From assembly GCF_009833095.1 (NCBI RefSeq), contig NZ_QRCB01000009.1:124001-188000 (forward strand): a DNA stretch of 64,000 nucleotides, read 5' to 3'. This DNA comes from Nitrosomonas sp. JL21. Lineage in GTDB: Bacteria > Pseudomonadota > Gammaproteobacteria > Burkholderiales > Nitrosomonadaceae. The position numbers and the translations under genes were made by a program. Under the pieces are notes generated by a model, which was given only the letters and a program-made list of their open reading frames with translations, searched no databases and was not told the DNA's origin. Below are positions 46,830 to 57,434 of the stretch, one piece after another (within the stretch, counting starts at the first letter, position 1; each line of letters opens with the position of its first letter).

Positions 46830-48644
46830 ATGTCTCGTCCAATCCGCAATATCGCCATTATCGCTCACGTTGACCATGGCAAAACCACGATGGTTGACAA
46901 ATTGCTGCATCAAGCGGGCACCTTTGCCGCACATCAGCAAATTTCCGAACGTGTGATGGATTCCAACGATATTGAACGCGAACGCGGCATCACCATTCTG
47001 GCCAAGAATTGCGCGATCGATTATGAAGGCATACACATCAACATCGTCGACACACCCGGACATGCCGATTTTGGCGGTGAAGTCGAACGCGTATTGTCGA
47101 TGGTCGACGGGGTGTTATTGCTGGTTGATGCGGTCGAAGGTCCGATGCCCCAAACCCGGTTTGTCACCAAGAAAGCGCTTGCCCTCGGTTTGCGGCCAAT
47201 CGTCGTGATCAACAAAATTGACCGTCCTGGTGCCCGTGCCAGTTGGGTGGTCGATCAGACCTTCGATCTGTTCGATAAGCTCGGCGCCAACGATGAGCAA
47301 TTGGATTTTCCGGTCGTGTACGCCTCCGCATTGAATGGCTTTGCCACTCTCGATCAGGAAAAACCGAGCCCGGATATGCGTCCGCTGTTCGACACCATTC
47401 TTAAACACGTGCCCGCGCCCACCGGTAATCCCGATGAACCGCTGCAACTGCAAATCAGCGCGCTGGATTATTCCAGTTTCGTCGGCCGCATCGGCATAGG
47501 CCGGATCCATCGCGGCAAGTTGAGGCCTAACCAGGAAGTCATGGTGATGATGGGCGACAAACCGCCGAAAAAAGCCAAAGTCAATCAAGTGCTCGGCTTC
47601 CAAGGATTGGAACGGCTACAGATGAAGGAAGCGCTGGCAGGGGATATCGTACTGATCAACGGCATCGAAGAACTCAGCATCGGCACCACGCTGGCCGATG
47701 TCGACAAGCCTGAAGCGTTGCCGGTGCTCGCAGTGGATGAACCCACTCTGACCATGACCTTTCAGGTGAACACATCGCCTTTTGCCGGCCAGGAAGGCAA
47801 GTTCGTCACCAGCCGCCAGTTGCGTGAGCGCCTGGAAAAGGAGCTGTTGACCAATGTCGCCATGCGGCTGGATGAAACCTCCGAAACGGATTCATTTTTG
47901 ATCTCCGGGCGCGGCGAATTGCATCTGACCATTTTGCTGGAAAACATGCGCCGCGAAGGCTACGAACTGGCCGTATCGCGCCCGCATGTCGTGATCCGCG
48001 AAATCGATGGCGTCAAATGCGAGCCGTTCGAAATGCTCACGGTCGACGTCGACGAAGCCAATCAAGGCGCGGTCATGGAAGCCCTGGGCGCACGCCGTGG
48101 CGACTTGCAAGACATGGTGTCGGACGCCAAAGGGCGGGTGCGGCTCGATTACCGCATCCCGGCACGCGGCTTGATCGGTTTTCAATCCGAATTCATGACC
48201 ATGACCCGCGGCACCGGTCTGATGAGCCATGTATTCGATGAATTTGCGCCGATGCGTCCGGAAATTCCACCGCGCCGCAATGGCGTGCTGATTTCGTCGG
48301 AACACGGCGAAGCGGTCGCCTATGCGTTATGGAAACTGCAAGACCGCGGCCGCATGTTCGTCAGTCCCGGCGATCGATTGTACGAGGGCATGGTGATCGG
48401 AATTCACAGCCGCGATAATGATTTGGTCGTCAACCCGATCAAAGGCAAGCAGTTGACCAATATCCGCGCTTCCGGCACCGATGAAGCAGTGACATTGACG
48501 CCACCGATACAGCTCACGCTGGAATCCGCGATTGAATTCATCGCCGATGACGAATTGGTCGAAATCACGCCCAAGACGATCCGCATCCGCAAGCGCTTCC
48601 TGCTCGAACACGAGCGCAAACGCGCATCGCGCGTCGCGGCCTAA
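46830..48644 (+). CDS. typA: Ribosome-associated GTPase TypA/BipA
   Basis: This 604-residue translational GTPase resembles EF-G and assists ribosome assembly, especially under stress. GTPase motifs are AHVDHGKTT (residues 12-20), [12 protein letters not shown] near 73 and NKID near 128. The characteristic C-terminal part includes [20 protein letters not shown] and [19 protein letters not shown] precedes the ATG. A strong hairpin follows the stop. Confidence 0.95.
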   Translation: MSRPIRNIAIIAHVDHGKTTMVDKLLHQAGTFAAHQQISERVMDSNDIERERGITILAKNCAIDYEGIHINIVDTPGHADFGGEVERVLSMVDGVLLLVDAVEGPMPQTRFVTKKALALGLRPIVVINKIDRPGARASWVVDQTFDLFDKLGANDEQLDFPVVYASALNGFATLDQEKPSPDMRPLFDTILKHVPAPTGNPDEPLQLQISALDYSSFVGRIGIGRIHRGKLRPNQEVMVMMGDKPPKKAKVNQVLGFQGLERLQMKEALAGDIVLINGIEELSIGTTLADVDKPEALPVLAVDEPTLTMTFQVNTSPFAGQEGKFVTSRQLRERLEKELLTNVAMRLDETSETDSFLISGRGELHLTILLENMRREGYELAVSRPHVVIREIDGVKCEPFEMLTVDVDEANQGAVMEALGARRGDLQDMVSDAKGRVRLDYRIPARGLIGFQSEFMTMTRGTGLMSHVFDEFAPMRPEIPPRRNGVLISSEHGEAVAYALWKLQDRGRMFVSPGDRLYEGMVIGIHSRDNDLVVNPIKGKQLTNIRASGTDEAVTLTPPIQLTLESAIEFIADDELVEITPKTIRIRKRFLLEHERKRASRVAA

Positions 48645-48667
48645 CCACTCAGTATCATTCGTTTGAT

Positions 48668-48700
48668 TGCAGCGGGTAAATATCCTTTTTACCCGCTGCA
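48668..48700 (+). terminator. Rho-independent-like terminator of typA
   Basis: TGCAGCGGGTAAA (48668-48680) pairs with TTTACCCGCTGCA (48688-48700) as a perfect 13-bp stem around a 7-base loop. TTTC follows. It lies 24 bases after the typA stop. Confidence 0.8.
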
Positions 48701-48881
48701 TTTCACGAAACTCTCTCCACCTTCTTCTCAGCATTCCTTAAGCTACCGCCACATCACCGACAAGCCGCCAGTTTGACGAACTATCAGACTTTATTTTATA
48801 GTCGATACAGAAATACCTTTCATTTCTGCACCCAGCAGCACGAATGCGCGTTTTTCCCAATACAATAAGGAGATCGACAGC

Positions 48882-50159
48882 ATGAAAACAATCACATCAT
48901 TTCCCTCAAGATCTGTTCAACCACCCTTTAAAACCTCAAGACGGTTTATCTGGGCCGCAATCGTCTGCATTCCGGTGATCATTTCCGGCTGCAGCATCGG
49001 CGATAAAATCGATAAGGTCACCGATACCGTCAGCGACGTGACCGGCAATACCGTCGCTGCCTTGAATGACGCGATCGATGCGTTGGATCAAAATTCATCG
49101 TCATGGCAGGCAGTGCTACAGCAAACCACCCAGAAATTGACTGCCGATGCCCAATCCACCGTGCGCAATGAAGTTTCGGATTTGCTTAACCGCAGCGTAG
49201 CCGCAACTGGCACGGAATTGCGCTGCAATGTCGACTTCATCGGTTCGCGCGTGCGCCAAGCCCTGGTCAGGATACGCGCGCGCCTGCTGCATCAGTCGGT
49301 ACCCGCGGTTGAACCCGCCTTGTGCCACGTCGTTCCTGCCGCAGTCGACATGGCGCTGGACTCCAGCCGCCGCAACAAACTCGAATTCTTTGGTTACGAT
49401 TTTGATACCACGCCGATCAAAGTCTCGCTGCACAGCAAATCCGGCACGACCGACGTGTCATCCAAACTGGACCGGCTTACGCACTATCACATGACGCTGA
49501 ATCTCGGTGCCAATGGTGTGCCGCTGTCCAGTAGTAGCGACCGCCTGACGCTGGAATGGGAAAACCGGCCGATTTCCAGTATTGCGGTCATTCAGCCCGC
49601 TACACCGATCTGCCGTGAAAAAACGGAAACTTATACACGCAGCACGAATTTCTCGTTCACACCGCCGCATACTCGCGGTGATCGCGAATATTCCGGTCAT
49701 GGACCCGAAGTATGGGCCACAGCGCGCTGGGTCAAAGAAGATACCCGGGTCAACTTGCATCTGTGGATGAAAGCTCAGGAGACGCGCAGCGATTGGACGA
49801 CTGCGGAAGGAGAACGCATCGAACCGTACTACAATGCGCCATCGGGTTGGCGCATCGATAGGATCGAAAGCGGCACGGAAAGCTCAGCGCACTATATCGA
49901 TACCGATCACAACGATGATCCTCAAGGCAGCGGGCCCAACGGTCCGGTCAAATTATTCACCTTCCGCGGCGATCGCGATGGCGATGATGCCGGCAGTTAT
50001 ACCAGCGTCGAGGTAGACTTCAATCCGCTGGTCGTCAAATTGGTAGAAACCGCCAACTGCGCACCGTCTTCAGCGGTTAAATCGTTGGAAATCAAAGATC
50101 TGATCGCCCCAGGTACGCTGCGGCGCTTTCAACCCATGATGTTGAAACTCAAACCATAG
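48882..50159 (+). CDS. Hypothetical lipoprotein with helical N-terminal repeat region
   Basis: The 425-residue protein has a lipoprotein signal with lipobox IISGC (Cys near residue 37). Residues about 40-130 are predicted long helices (VTDTVSDVTGNTVAALNDAIDAL). The C-terminal half is beta-rich with acidic DHNDD and RDGDDAG segments that could bind calcium. No family is recognised. It has GGAG upstream and a hairpin downstream. Confidence 0.65.
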   Translation: MKTITSFPSRSVQPPFKTSRRFIWAAIVCIPVIISGCSIGDKIDKVTDTVSDVTGNTVAALNDAIDALDQNSSSWQAVLQQTTQKLTADAQSTVRNEVSDLLNRSVAATGTELRCNVDFIGSRVRQALVRIRARLLHQSVPAVEPALCHVVPAAVDMALDSSRRNKLEFFGYDFDTTPIKVSLHSKSGTTDVSSKLDRLTHYHMTLNLGANGVPLSSSSDRLTLEWENRPISSIAVIQPATPICREKTETYTRSTNFSFTPPHTRGDREYSGHGPEVWATARWVKEDTRVNLHLWMKAQETRSDWTTAEGERIEPYYNAPSGWRIDRIESGTESSAHYIDTDHNDDPQGSGPNGPVKLFTFRGDRDGDDAGSYTSVEVDFNPLVVKLVETANCAPSSAVKSLEIKDLIAPGTLRRFQPMMLKLKP

Positions 50160-50179
50160 CACACGCACGTTCGCAACAT

Positions 50180-50208
50180 AATGCCGCCGGTTTTCACCCG
50201 GCGGCATT
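50180..50208 (+). terminator. Terminator hairpin after the lipoprotein gene
   Basis: AATGCCGCCGG (50180-50190) pairs perfectly with CCGGCGGCATT (50198-50208) around a 7-base loop, 20 bases after the stop. A short T-rich stretch follows at 50215. It may serve both the lipoprotein gene and the convergent gene to its right. Confidence 0.7.
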
Positions 50209-50269
50209 AACTCAAATTTTTATCAGAACTGCAATTTAGCTGCGGCTTCAATACAGCTACTTCGATACT

Positions 50270-51334
50270 TTATTTTCGTTCCGATGCATGGGCTTCAGAT
50301 TTCGCGTTCTTACTGCTCAGCAGATTGGGCGGTGGACCGATCGGCTCGAATTGTTTGAGCAGCGGCACGTCATCCTTGTTGATTGAGCGCAGATCCATAT
50401 CATACGAGCCGTGCGGCCCCCAACTGCCGGTAAATTTCTTGCCGTCCGGCGTGAACGTCCAGCACATATCCTCGCCGCCAGTATTGATCGCATCGCCGAG
50501 ATTCACCGGCTGCTGCCATTCGCCCTCGGCATTCTGCTGCGCAATCCATTCGTCATGCCCGCCGCGCGAACCCAGATCGGTGCGCATGCTGGTGATGATC
50601 AGACTCTTGCCGTCTTTCGACAACCCAGTCCAGTGCATGTGATCGCGCTGCGGTGAATTGATCTTCGGTCCCAGGCTGACCGGCTTTTGCCATACACCAT
50701 CCTTTTTCTCGACTTTCCAGATGTCGCTGTCCTGTGTTACGCCCGGTTGGTGATAACTGAAATAAATCAGACTATCGGATGCGATGATCGGGCAATGCTC
50801 CTCGCCAGTCGGCGTATTGATGCTCGGCAGCTCCGGTACGTCGTTCCAGTTTCTGGCCGCTTGCCACACGCCATCGATTTTCTGCACCACGTACAGATCG
50901 CCGGATAACATATTGCCCGGCTCGTAGCGGGTGAAATAAATCACGTTGCCATCATCGGAAAAACTTGGCTCCAGATCCCACGCCGAAGTATTGATGTTCG
51001 GCCCGACCTTGGGATCGATTCCCGGCCCCAAATGAACCGGCTCCTGCCACTCACCATCGGCCAGACGCGACATCCAGATATCGAAACTGTAGTTCCCCCC
51101 GGGCGACTGAACACTCCCCTCCCGCGTCGACACAAAAATCGCCGTCTTGCCGTCGGCGCTATGGGTAATTTCCATCTCCGACCCTGACGTATTGATTTTC
51201 CCGCCGATGCTGTTGGAAACCCGCGGATGCTCCGTAGCCGCTCCGCTGCTGAAATCGTGCATGCCGGGCATGGCGTGGGAAATACTGGGTGTCAAAAAGA
51301 ACAGCAGCGACACGGAAAAAAATTTCTCTTTCAT
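50270..51334 (-). CDS. PD40/TolB-like beta-propeller protein
   Basis: The 354-residue protein has a signal peptide and repeated propeller blades (DGKTAIFVSTREG, DGNVIYFTRY, DGKSLIITSMR, each with G-x-Y or similar). Such PD40-type repeats occur in TolB and in periplasmic sensor or binding proteins. The role is unknown. It stands alone before the restriction cluster. Confidence 0.75.
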   Translation of the reverse strand: MKEKFFSVSLLFFLTPSISHAMPGMHDFSSGAATEHPRVSNSIGGKINTSGSEMEITHSADGKTAIFVSTREGSVQSPGGNYSFDIWMSRLADGEWQEPVHLGPGIDPKVGPNINTSAWDLEPSFSDDGNVIYFTRYEPGNMLSGDLYVVQKIDGVWQAARNWNDVPELPSINTPTGEEHCPIIASDSLIYFSYHQPGVTQDSDIWKVEKKDGVWQKPVSLGPKINSPQRDHMHWTGLSKDGKSLIITSMRTDLGSRGGHDEWIAQQNAEGEWQQPVNLGDAINTGGEDMCWTFTPDGKKFTGSWGPHGSYDMDLRSINKDDVPLLKQFEPIGPPPNLLSSKNAKSEAHASERK

Positions 51335-51568
51335 TTATTAACCTCGCTTTTTGAGTTACTCTGGCTCCTGTAAGAATAGGCTGATCTATCTTGTATCACA
51401 ATTCAATTTATCGCTAGTGATGTAAAGAATTGTTATGGGTTGTAAAATTCAGCTCTTCTCTTCAAAACGCAAGAAGCTCAAGCATGTGGAGATGGAGCGT
51501 AACATATTGGCAAAGGCTGCGGCCTGGTTTACAAACAACAAAGATTAATGGGAAAGCGTACCAACTAA

Positions 51569-53176
51569 TCAAGGCAAAGGTGGTAAGCCCAGCTCCTTGA
51601 GAAACTGGTTATGCTTACCGGTATTCTCGACAATTTTTTCCTCACACTTAACCAACTCGGCGTTGACAGCCTGCAAATCAATTTTTTCCTCTGCCGTTGC
51701 AGTGCTCACATAACGCGAGATATTGAGGTTATAGTCGTTTTTCTCGATTTCCTCCATCGACACCCGGCGCGAGTAGCGGAGCTCTTCCTTGCGGTATTGG
51801 TAGGTTTCGACGATTTTGTCGATGTGCTCCGGCAGCAAGCGGTTTTGGCGTTTGCCTTTTTCGAAATATTCGCTGGCGTTGATGAACAACACGTCATCCG
51901 GTTTTTTGCAACGCTTCAGGACCAATATACAGACCGGTATACCGGTGGAGAAAAACAGATTGGCAGGCAAGCCGATCACGGTGTCGATATGGCCGTCTTT
52001 CAACAACTTGGTGCGGATGCGTTCTTCCGCGCCGCCACGGAACAGCACGCCATGGGGCAGAATGATCGCCATCACACCGCTGTCACTCAGAAAGTGAAAG
52101 CCGTGCAGCAGAAAGGCAAAGTCGGCGGCGGATTTTGGGGCAAGGCCATAGTTCTTGAAGCGGAAGTCTTCACTCAGGGTTTCGTTCGGCTCCCACCGAT
52201 AACTGAACGGCGGATTAGCCACCACGGCATCGAATTGCAGCTTTTTGGCCGGATTCATCTCGTTGAGAATATCCCAGTCGTTGAGCAACGAATCGCCGTG
52301 GTGTATCTCGAATTCGGTATCCTTCACCCCATGCAGCAGCATATTCATGCGCGCCAAGTTGTAAGTGGTAATGTTCTTCTCCTGACCGTAGATTTTGCCG
52401 ATGCCGTGGGGCCCGAGCTGCTTGCGCACATTCAGCAGCAATGAGCCGGAGCCGCAGGCAAAATCCAGCACCTTGCTCAGCTTTTGCTTTTTGCCCGTTT
52501 TAGGTTCCTGGCTGTCCAGTGTGACAATTTCAGAAAGGATGGTGGAAATCTGTTGCGGCGTATAAAACTCACCCGCCTTTTTGCCGGAACCGGCGGCGAA
52601 TTCGCCGATCAGGTATTCATAGGCATCGCCCAGAATATCCATGTCGGTGCTGAATTTTGAAATACCCTCGGCAATCTTCTGGATGATGGCGCAAAGCTTG
52701 GCGTTGCGTTCCGAGGGTTTCTTGCCCAACTTCTCGGAATGCAAATTAATCTCGGAAAACAGGCCTTGAAAGGTGCTTTCAAAGGATTTTTCTTCGATGT
52801 ACTTGAAGCCTTTCCACAGCGTATCCAGCAGATCAGCATGCTGCGTGCGTGCCATTTCGGCGACGCTGCTCCAGAGGTACTGCGGTTCGATCACATAATG
52901 CACCTTGATGCGCATCTGTTTTTCGAAGTCTGCGGTATCTGCGGCGTTCTCTTCGTACCAGATGGCCAGCGGTGCGCGTTTGTCGCCCTCTCCAGAGGTT
53001 GGGTAATCATTACCCAGCTCCTTCTTCGCCGCTGTCTCGTAGTTGTCCGAAAGATAACGCAAGAACAGGAACGACAGCATATAGTCGCGAAAGTCGTCGG
53101 CATTCATCGCGCCGCGCAACTGGTCGGCAATATCCCAAAGCGTTTTGCCGAGTTGGTTCAGTTCTTCTTTAGTCAT
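51569..53176 (-). CDS. hsdM: Type I restriction-modification methyltransferase subunit HsdM
   Basis: This 535-residue adenine-N6 methyltransferase has the SAM-binding motif DFACGSGSLLLN near residue 242 and the catalytic VVANPPFSYRW near 308. The N-terminal domain (EELNQLGKTLWDIADQLRGAM) is typical. It forms the M2S1 complex with HsdS. It is the last gene of the operon and overlaps dinD by 4 bases. Confidence 0.95.
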   Translation of the reverse strand: MTKEELNQLGKTLWDIADQLRGAMNADDFRDYMLSFLFLRYLSDNYETAAKKELGNDYPTSGEGDKRAPLAIWYEENAADTADFEKQMRIKVHYVIEPQYLWSSVAEMARTQHADLLDTLWKGFKYIEEKSFESTFQGLFSEINLHSEKLGKKPSERNAKLCAIIQKIAEGISKFSTDMDILGDAYEYLIGEFAAGSGKKAGEFYTPQQISTILSEIVTLDSQEPKTGKKQKLSKVLDFACGSGSLLLNVRKQLGPHGIGKIYGQEKNITTYNLARMNMLLHGVKDTEFEIHHGDSLLNDWDILNEMNPAKKLQFDAVVANPPFSYRWEPNETLSEDFRFKNYGLAPKSAADFAFLLHGFHFLSDSGVMAIILPHGVLFRGGAEERIRTKLLKDGHIDTVIGLPANLFFSTGIPVCILVLKRCKKPDDVLFINASEYFEKGKRQNRLLPEHIDKIVETYQYRKEELRYSRRVSMEEIEKNDYNLNISRYVSTATAEEKIDLQAVNAELVKCEEKIVENTGKHNQFLKELGLPPLP

Positions 53177-54042
53177 AGATTCCCTTTTTCCTTGCTGGTC
53201 GGCGGCAAGGTTTTGGTCGTTTTTGCCAGCTTCTTTTCTTCAGATTTCACCCGCCGCTCCAGCTTTTTTAAATCCTCTTCGGCAGGTAGGCTTTCCGGTT
53301 TAATGCCGCGCTGTCCAAGCATCTCACGCACACTCACGTTGTTTTGCACATGCTCATCGGTAATGGCCCGCTCGCCTTGCAAATTGGTCTGCGCCACATT
53401 GTGATTAGTCATCTCGGTTGCAAGATTTTTGGCGGCAATCGTCAGGGTGGGCAAAAAATCCGCCAACGGACGGCTTTTCACAATGCCGTATTTGTCTTTC
53501 ATGGCCTGCGTGGTGTGTCCCCCAAACAAGGCGTGATCGCCTTTTGAGCGAATGCGGCCAAAACCGTCATCGTCCACCCCTCGCTCGAAGATATTTTGCG
53601 ACAGTGACTTTTCCGATTCCCTCAGCCGGTCGCGGGCTTCCATCCGCGCTTGGAGTTGCATGCGGTCTTCAATTAACTCCTGCTTGCGGGTCTGCACCGC
53701 AAAATAGCTTTGTGCAAACGCAATCTCGGGTTTGCGCGGGTCGCCATTCTGCGCAATTAGATAACAGGCATAACGCGTAAGCATAAAATCATCAATCTCA
53801 CGCATCCCACCCTTACCCAATTCAATCATTTTCGTGACGCCACGAAAATGATCAGAAACCGCATGACCAGAAGCCTCGCACGATTCCATTGCGCGATTGA
53901 TAGCGGTCTGGAAATTTTCCCAGCGAACGTAACCCAGTTGCTCCTGTAAATCGCGCGCAAACCAGAACTCGATACCATCAGCATCGGCGCGCTGTGCCGC
54001 AGCCTCAAGATGATAGTGCAAAATTTGCAGTTGCTTATCCAT
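53173..54042 (-). CDS. dinD: DinD-like protein (DNA-damage-inducible family)
   Basis: The 289-residue protein has an N-terminal Bro-N-like/KilA-type segment (EFWFARDLQEQLGYVRWENF and AINRAMESCEA) and the DinD middle (GGMREIDDFMLTRYACYLIAQNGD, PEIAFAQSYFAVQTRK). In E. coli DinD inhibits RecA filaments, and related genes are often found in restriction loci. The ATG at 54042 is chosen. It overlaps the ATPase stop by 8 bases and hsdM by 4. The exact role here is unknown. Confidence 0.85.
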   Translation of the reverse strand: MDKQLQILHYHLEAAAQRADADGIEFWFARDLQEQLGYVRWENFQTAINRAMESCEASGHAVSDHFRGVTKMIELGKGGMREIDDFMLTRYACYLIAQNGDPRKPEIAFAQSYFAVQTRKQELIEDRMQLQARMEARDRLRESEKSLSQNIFERGVDDDGFGRIRSKGDHALFGGHTTQAMKDKYGIVKSRPLADFLPTLTIAAKNLATEMTNHNVAQTNLQGERAITDEHVQNNVSVREMLGQRGIKPESLPAEEDLKKLERRVKSEEKKLAKTTKTLPPTSKEKGNL

Positions 54043-55150
54043 GTGTAGCCTCTTCAATCAATTCCGGGAACAGTTCAGGGTTGAACCGATAGTTCGCCAT
54101 AAAGTCGCTCAATATTTTTTTGAAATGCCGCTTGTTCTCCTCCAACATCTCGCGAGGCTCAAACAGCGAATAGTTGCCGTGGCTTAACACGTTAATCAAA
54201 CGCGCATGTAGGATGCCGTCTTCATCGTCCTGCTTGATGCAAGCGGAAAAATTGGGGAAGCCGTGAAATGTGGCCGTCTTTTCCAAGATGCTGCGCAGGA
54301 TATTGAAGTGATAGGTATAGAGCTGGTCTGTCTCTACTGCCTCAATTAATTGCTTGAGCAAAGCAACATGATGAAAAAACGGGGTTTCACTGGTGTAACG
54401 TAGTGTATAACTGCCAGAACCTTTATCGCAGCCGAGGAAATATGGCTGCAGCGGATTATTCTTTCCCCGCTCATTCAGCGTATTCCACATCACATTGAAA
54501 AACAGCGCATGGTGGGTTGAAATGACAGCCTTGATTTTCCCGTTCAAGTCTTGCAGCAGGTTTGCCAGATGACAAGCCACTGCAATGGCATTATTGTCGT
54601 CCAGCGATGAGATGGGATCATCGACATAAATGTATTTGACCCACGCATAGGCCTCTTGCTCGTCTATCGCCAGTTGAGCCACCGCGAGAAAGAAACACCA
54701 AACAAAGATATTCTCTTCGCCGCGCGATACCTTGATCGCGACCGGCTCGCCGTTTGCATCCCGGTCGCGGAAGAAAGTAATTTGCCAATCGGCGTAATCG
54801 ATGAAAAAATTGAAGTCCGCATAGCGCTCCAGCAACGGGCCGATCCGGTTTTCCATTTCCAATTCTTGCAGCCCACCAAAGAAACGCGAATCGCGGTTCA
54901 AGCGCAACACCCGCCGCTCATCATTCTCCAGGTCGTTATCCCAGTAAAACAGGTCTTCAGTAAAGGCGTTGAAGTACAGCGTATCCCGCGCATCACCGTT
55001 CTTGCCCAGGTTTTTGAATTCCATAGACAGACGGGTCTTGCCCGTGCCGTTGTAGGCGAATAGCAAAATGTATTTCTTCTCTGCCAGCTTTTCGCGCAGA
55101 TGCGTGGCCAACCGGGATAGATCGATAAAGTGGGGATCAGCGGCCGTCAT
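54035..55150 (-). CDS. PrrC-like anticodon nuclease candidate (AAA_13-type ATPase)
   Basis: The 371-residue protein has Walker A FAYNGTGKT (to residue 39), an ABC-type SRGE at 142-145, and Walker B YVDDPISSLDDNN (residues 175-187), the pattern of the AAA_13 group that includes the PrrC and RloC anticodon nucleases. C-terminally, Arg286-x3-Glu290 is followed 34 residues later by His324 in NVLSHGN. PrrC of E. coli has its triad at Arg320, Glu324 and His356, and 396 residues in total. Length and triad spacing agree well. The gene sits inside an hsd operon, as prrC does. Function is inferred. Confidence 0.65.
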   Translation of the reverse strand: MTAADPHFIDLSRLATHLREKLAEKKYILLFAYNGTGKTRLSMEFKNLGKNGDARDTLYFNAFTEDLFYWDNDLENDERRVLRLNRDSRFFGGLQELEMENRIGPLLERYADFNFFIDYADWQITFFRDRDANGEPVAIKVSRGEENIFVWCFFLAVAQLAIDEQEAYAWVKYIYVDDPISSLDDNNAIAVACHLANLLQDLNGKIKAVISTHHALFFNVMWNTLNERGKNNPLQPYFLGCDKGSGSYTLRYTSETPFFHHVALLKQLIEAVETDQLYTYHFNILRSILEKTATFHGFPNFSACIKQDDEDGILHARLINVLSHGNYSLFEPREMLEENKRHFKKILSDFMANYRFNPELFPELIEEATHG

Positions 55151-56163
55151 GCGTCTGCCGCCTTGCGGTGCTTGATCTTGTTTTCCAGCGCTTTCAGCTC
55201 GGCTTCGTCCTGTGCATCGGCGGCTTGTGCTTCCTCGGCTTTGCGGCGCTGGTCGTAGTCCATAAACTGCGAGGTAATCTGTTGCTCCATACTGGCATGG
55301 CTGACTGAACCGGCACCGGCCAGCAAGGGAAAACCGTTGGCGGTAATGATCTGCCCGACGTTGTCGCGCCAGAAAGCCATGCTGGTAATGGTTTGGCGTT
55401 TAGCGCGCAGTTCGGCGGTTTCCAGAAAGATCACCACCAGGCGGTTCAGCGTGTCGATTTCGTCTTCGCTTAGGTAATTCTTGGCAATCAGAATATCCCG
55501 CTTGCGCACTTGGGACCCTTTCCAGGTGAGCAAACCAAAATGGTCATCGGCGGGGTTGGCGCGAGCGAGGATGATCTCGGCGGCGGTCTTTTGCGTCACC
55601 GCATACAGCAACAGGTTTTGTGCCGAGGCGAAAAACTGCTGGGTGGCCTGATCGGTCTTGTCGTAATCGGCTGCCAGCGCGAACAGGTCGCGCACTTTTT
55701 GATAGAAACGCTTTTCCGAGGCGCGAATATCGCGGATGCGTGCCAGCATCTCATCGAAATAGTCCGGGCGGCCATCGGGGTTCTTCAGCCGCTCGTCGTC
55801 CATGACGAAGCCCTTGCGCAGATATTCCGCCAGCACCGTGCTGGCCCAGCGGCGGAATTGCACCCCGCGTGGTGAGCGCACCCGGAAGCCCACGGCCAGA
55901 ATGGCATCCAGGTTGTAGAGTGTGACGGGGCGACGTACCTCACGGCTACCCTCGGTTTGAACTGTCAAGGATTCCTTGACAGTTGCAGCGGAGTCGAGCT
56001 CGCCATCTTCAAAAATGTTCTTCAAATGCAGCGAGATGTTCTGCTTGGTAGCGTTGAACAGCTCCGCCATTTCTAACTGGCTCAGCCAGACTGTTCCTTG
56101 CTCGGCGCGCAGTTGCACCTGGGCTTGGCCGTCTTCGCTGGTGTAGAGGATGAGCTGGGTCAC
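55147..56163 (-). CDS. rhuM: RhuM family protein
   Basis: The 338-residue protein has the RhuM signature: VWLSQLEMAELFNATKQNIS, LYNLDAILAVGFRVRSPRG and QFRRWASTVLAEYLRKG. RhuM is known from pathogenicity islands and type I restriction loci, without a proven biochemical role. The N-terminal part looks like a DNA-binding module and the C-terminus is charged. It starts with GTG, follows hsdS by 14 bases and overlaps the ATPase gene by 4. Confidence 0.85.
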   Translation of the reverse strand: MTQLILYTSEDGQAQVQLRAEQGTVWLSQLEMAELFNATKQNISLHLKNIFEDGELDSAATVKESLTVQTEGSREVRRPVTLYNLDAILAVGFRVRSPRGVQFRRWASTVLAEYLRKGFVMDDERLKNPDGRPDYFDEMLARIRDIRASEKRFYQKVRDLFALAADYDKTDQATQQFFASAQNLLLYAVTQKTAAEIILARANPADDHFGLLTWKGSQVRKRDILIAKNYLSEDEIDTLNRLVVIFLETAELRAKRQTITSMAFWRDNVGQIITANGFPLLAGAGSVSHASMEQQITSQFMDYDQRRKAEEAQAADAQDEAELKALENKIKHRKAADA

Positions 56164-56177
56164 GCGTCCATCTCGGC

Positions 56178-57434
56178 TTAGGTATCTATGCCGTCGTCAT
56201 CCACGGCCGGGAAAAGCTGTTGCATCAACCCTTTTTTGTGAACCTTGAGGGCTTCGAGTTTTTGGGTTTGGGCGGTGATCAGCTCATCGACAGAGATGAG
56301 ACAATTGGCAATTCTTTGTTGTTCATTAGGGCCAGGAACTTTTAATTCAAATTTCATCAACTCTTTCACCGCTATATTTGCCTGATTTGCATTTCCGCGA
56401 GAAATTGATGCTATGAATTCTTGGTACTCAGTAGTATTAATATTGGAAAATAAAAATCTGCTATTAACCTCTGCTACAACTTCCAATTTTAGGAGATTCT
56501 GATTAAGAAAACCTTCATTGGAGTGATGCACAAATACTCCACGACCAACAGCAGAATCAACCAACTCTGGCTTTGAACCTACAGTCGTGATAATAATTTC
56601 ACCCTTGTTAAGCTTGTATCTTTCATAGTCTCCAGCTAACTCAGAGGCTATAAAAACCTTTTCACTATCTGGTTTAATAAATTCTGCCCCCAAATCAGAA
56701 ACTCGAATAATTCGAATCCCTTCGCTTCGATAATCTTGTGACTTAAATGCAAACCCTTTCGTGTATGTTGCCAGCTGCCCCAGCTCTTTCAATTCCCACT
56801 CCCCCTTACCTCGAAACTCGGGAAAGCGGAGTTTGGGCACGGTTTCGCCTTCGGCGGGGAAGAGTTGCTGCATCAGGCCTTTTTTATGGGTCTTGAGAGC
56901 GTCGAGCTTTTGGGTTTGGGCGGTGATCAGCTCGTCGATGGAAGTGAGGCAATTGGCGATTTTTTGTTGCTCATCTATATCTCTAGGGAGATTAATCCCA
57001 ACCTTTTCAAGATTTTCAACTGAGAGACCAGGCTGCGCTTGGCCTGTTGCAAATTGATTCAAGTTTAGAAGTACTAATTTGTAAAAAAGCCAATTAGTAT
57101 CCGCACCAGCTTTAGGCGTGGTTACAACGGCATGCTCGGTTGCATGAAATCGACCTGAAACTAGGTTAACGTTCCCGCACAGCGCGCCTTGCCGACCAAT
57201 AAGCGAATAGGTTCCTTCGTGTGTATATGTTTTCGTGTACCCACGCAACCCGTTACCGCCATAACACGGATATAAATTGTCGTTTGATCGCTCCTGTATT
57301 TCTGAAGCCTGAACAAACTTTCCTGCCTGCATATCACAAGCATGCTTTAACTGCTTAACTTCCCACTCCCCACCATTCCGAAATTCGGGAAACCGCAATG
57401 CCGGAACCAAACCCTTTTTCTCCTGCTCACTCAT
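56178..57434 (-). CDS. hsdS: Type I restriction-modification specificity subunit HsdS
   Basis: The 418-residue protein has two target-recognition halves. Each begins with a similar segment (RFPEFRNGGEWEVKQL, RFPEFRGKGEWELKEL) and ends with a near-identical helical spacer (IANCLTSIDELITAQTQKLDA and IANCLISVDELITAQTQKLEA). The target half-sites differ, so a bipartite DNA sequence is recognised. The ATG at 57434 overlaps hsdR by 8 bases. The repeats are possible sites for recombinational specificity change. Confidence 0.93.
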   Translation of the reverse strand: MSEQEKKGLVPALRFPEFRNGGEWEVKQLKHACDMQAGKFVQASEIQERSNDNLYPCYGGNGLRGYTKTYTHEGTYSLIGRQGALCGNVNLVSGRFHATEHAVVTTPKAGADTNWLFYKLVLLNLNQFATGQAQPGLSVENLEKVGINLPRDIDEQQKIANCLTSIDELITAQTQKLDALKTHKKGLMQQLFPAEGETVPKLRFPEFRGKGEWELKELGQLATYTKGFAFKSQDYRSEGIRIIRVSDLGAEFIKPDSEKVFIASELAGDYERYKLNKGEIIITTVGSKPELVDSAVGRGVFVHHSNEGFLNQNLLKLEVVAEVNSRFLFSNINTTEYQEFIASISRGNANQANIAVKELMKFELKVPGPNEQQRIANCLISVDELITAQTQKLEALKVHKKGLMQQLFPAVDDDGIDT

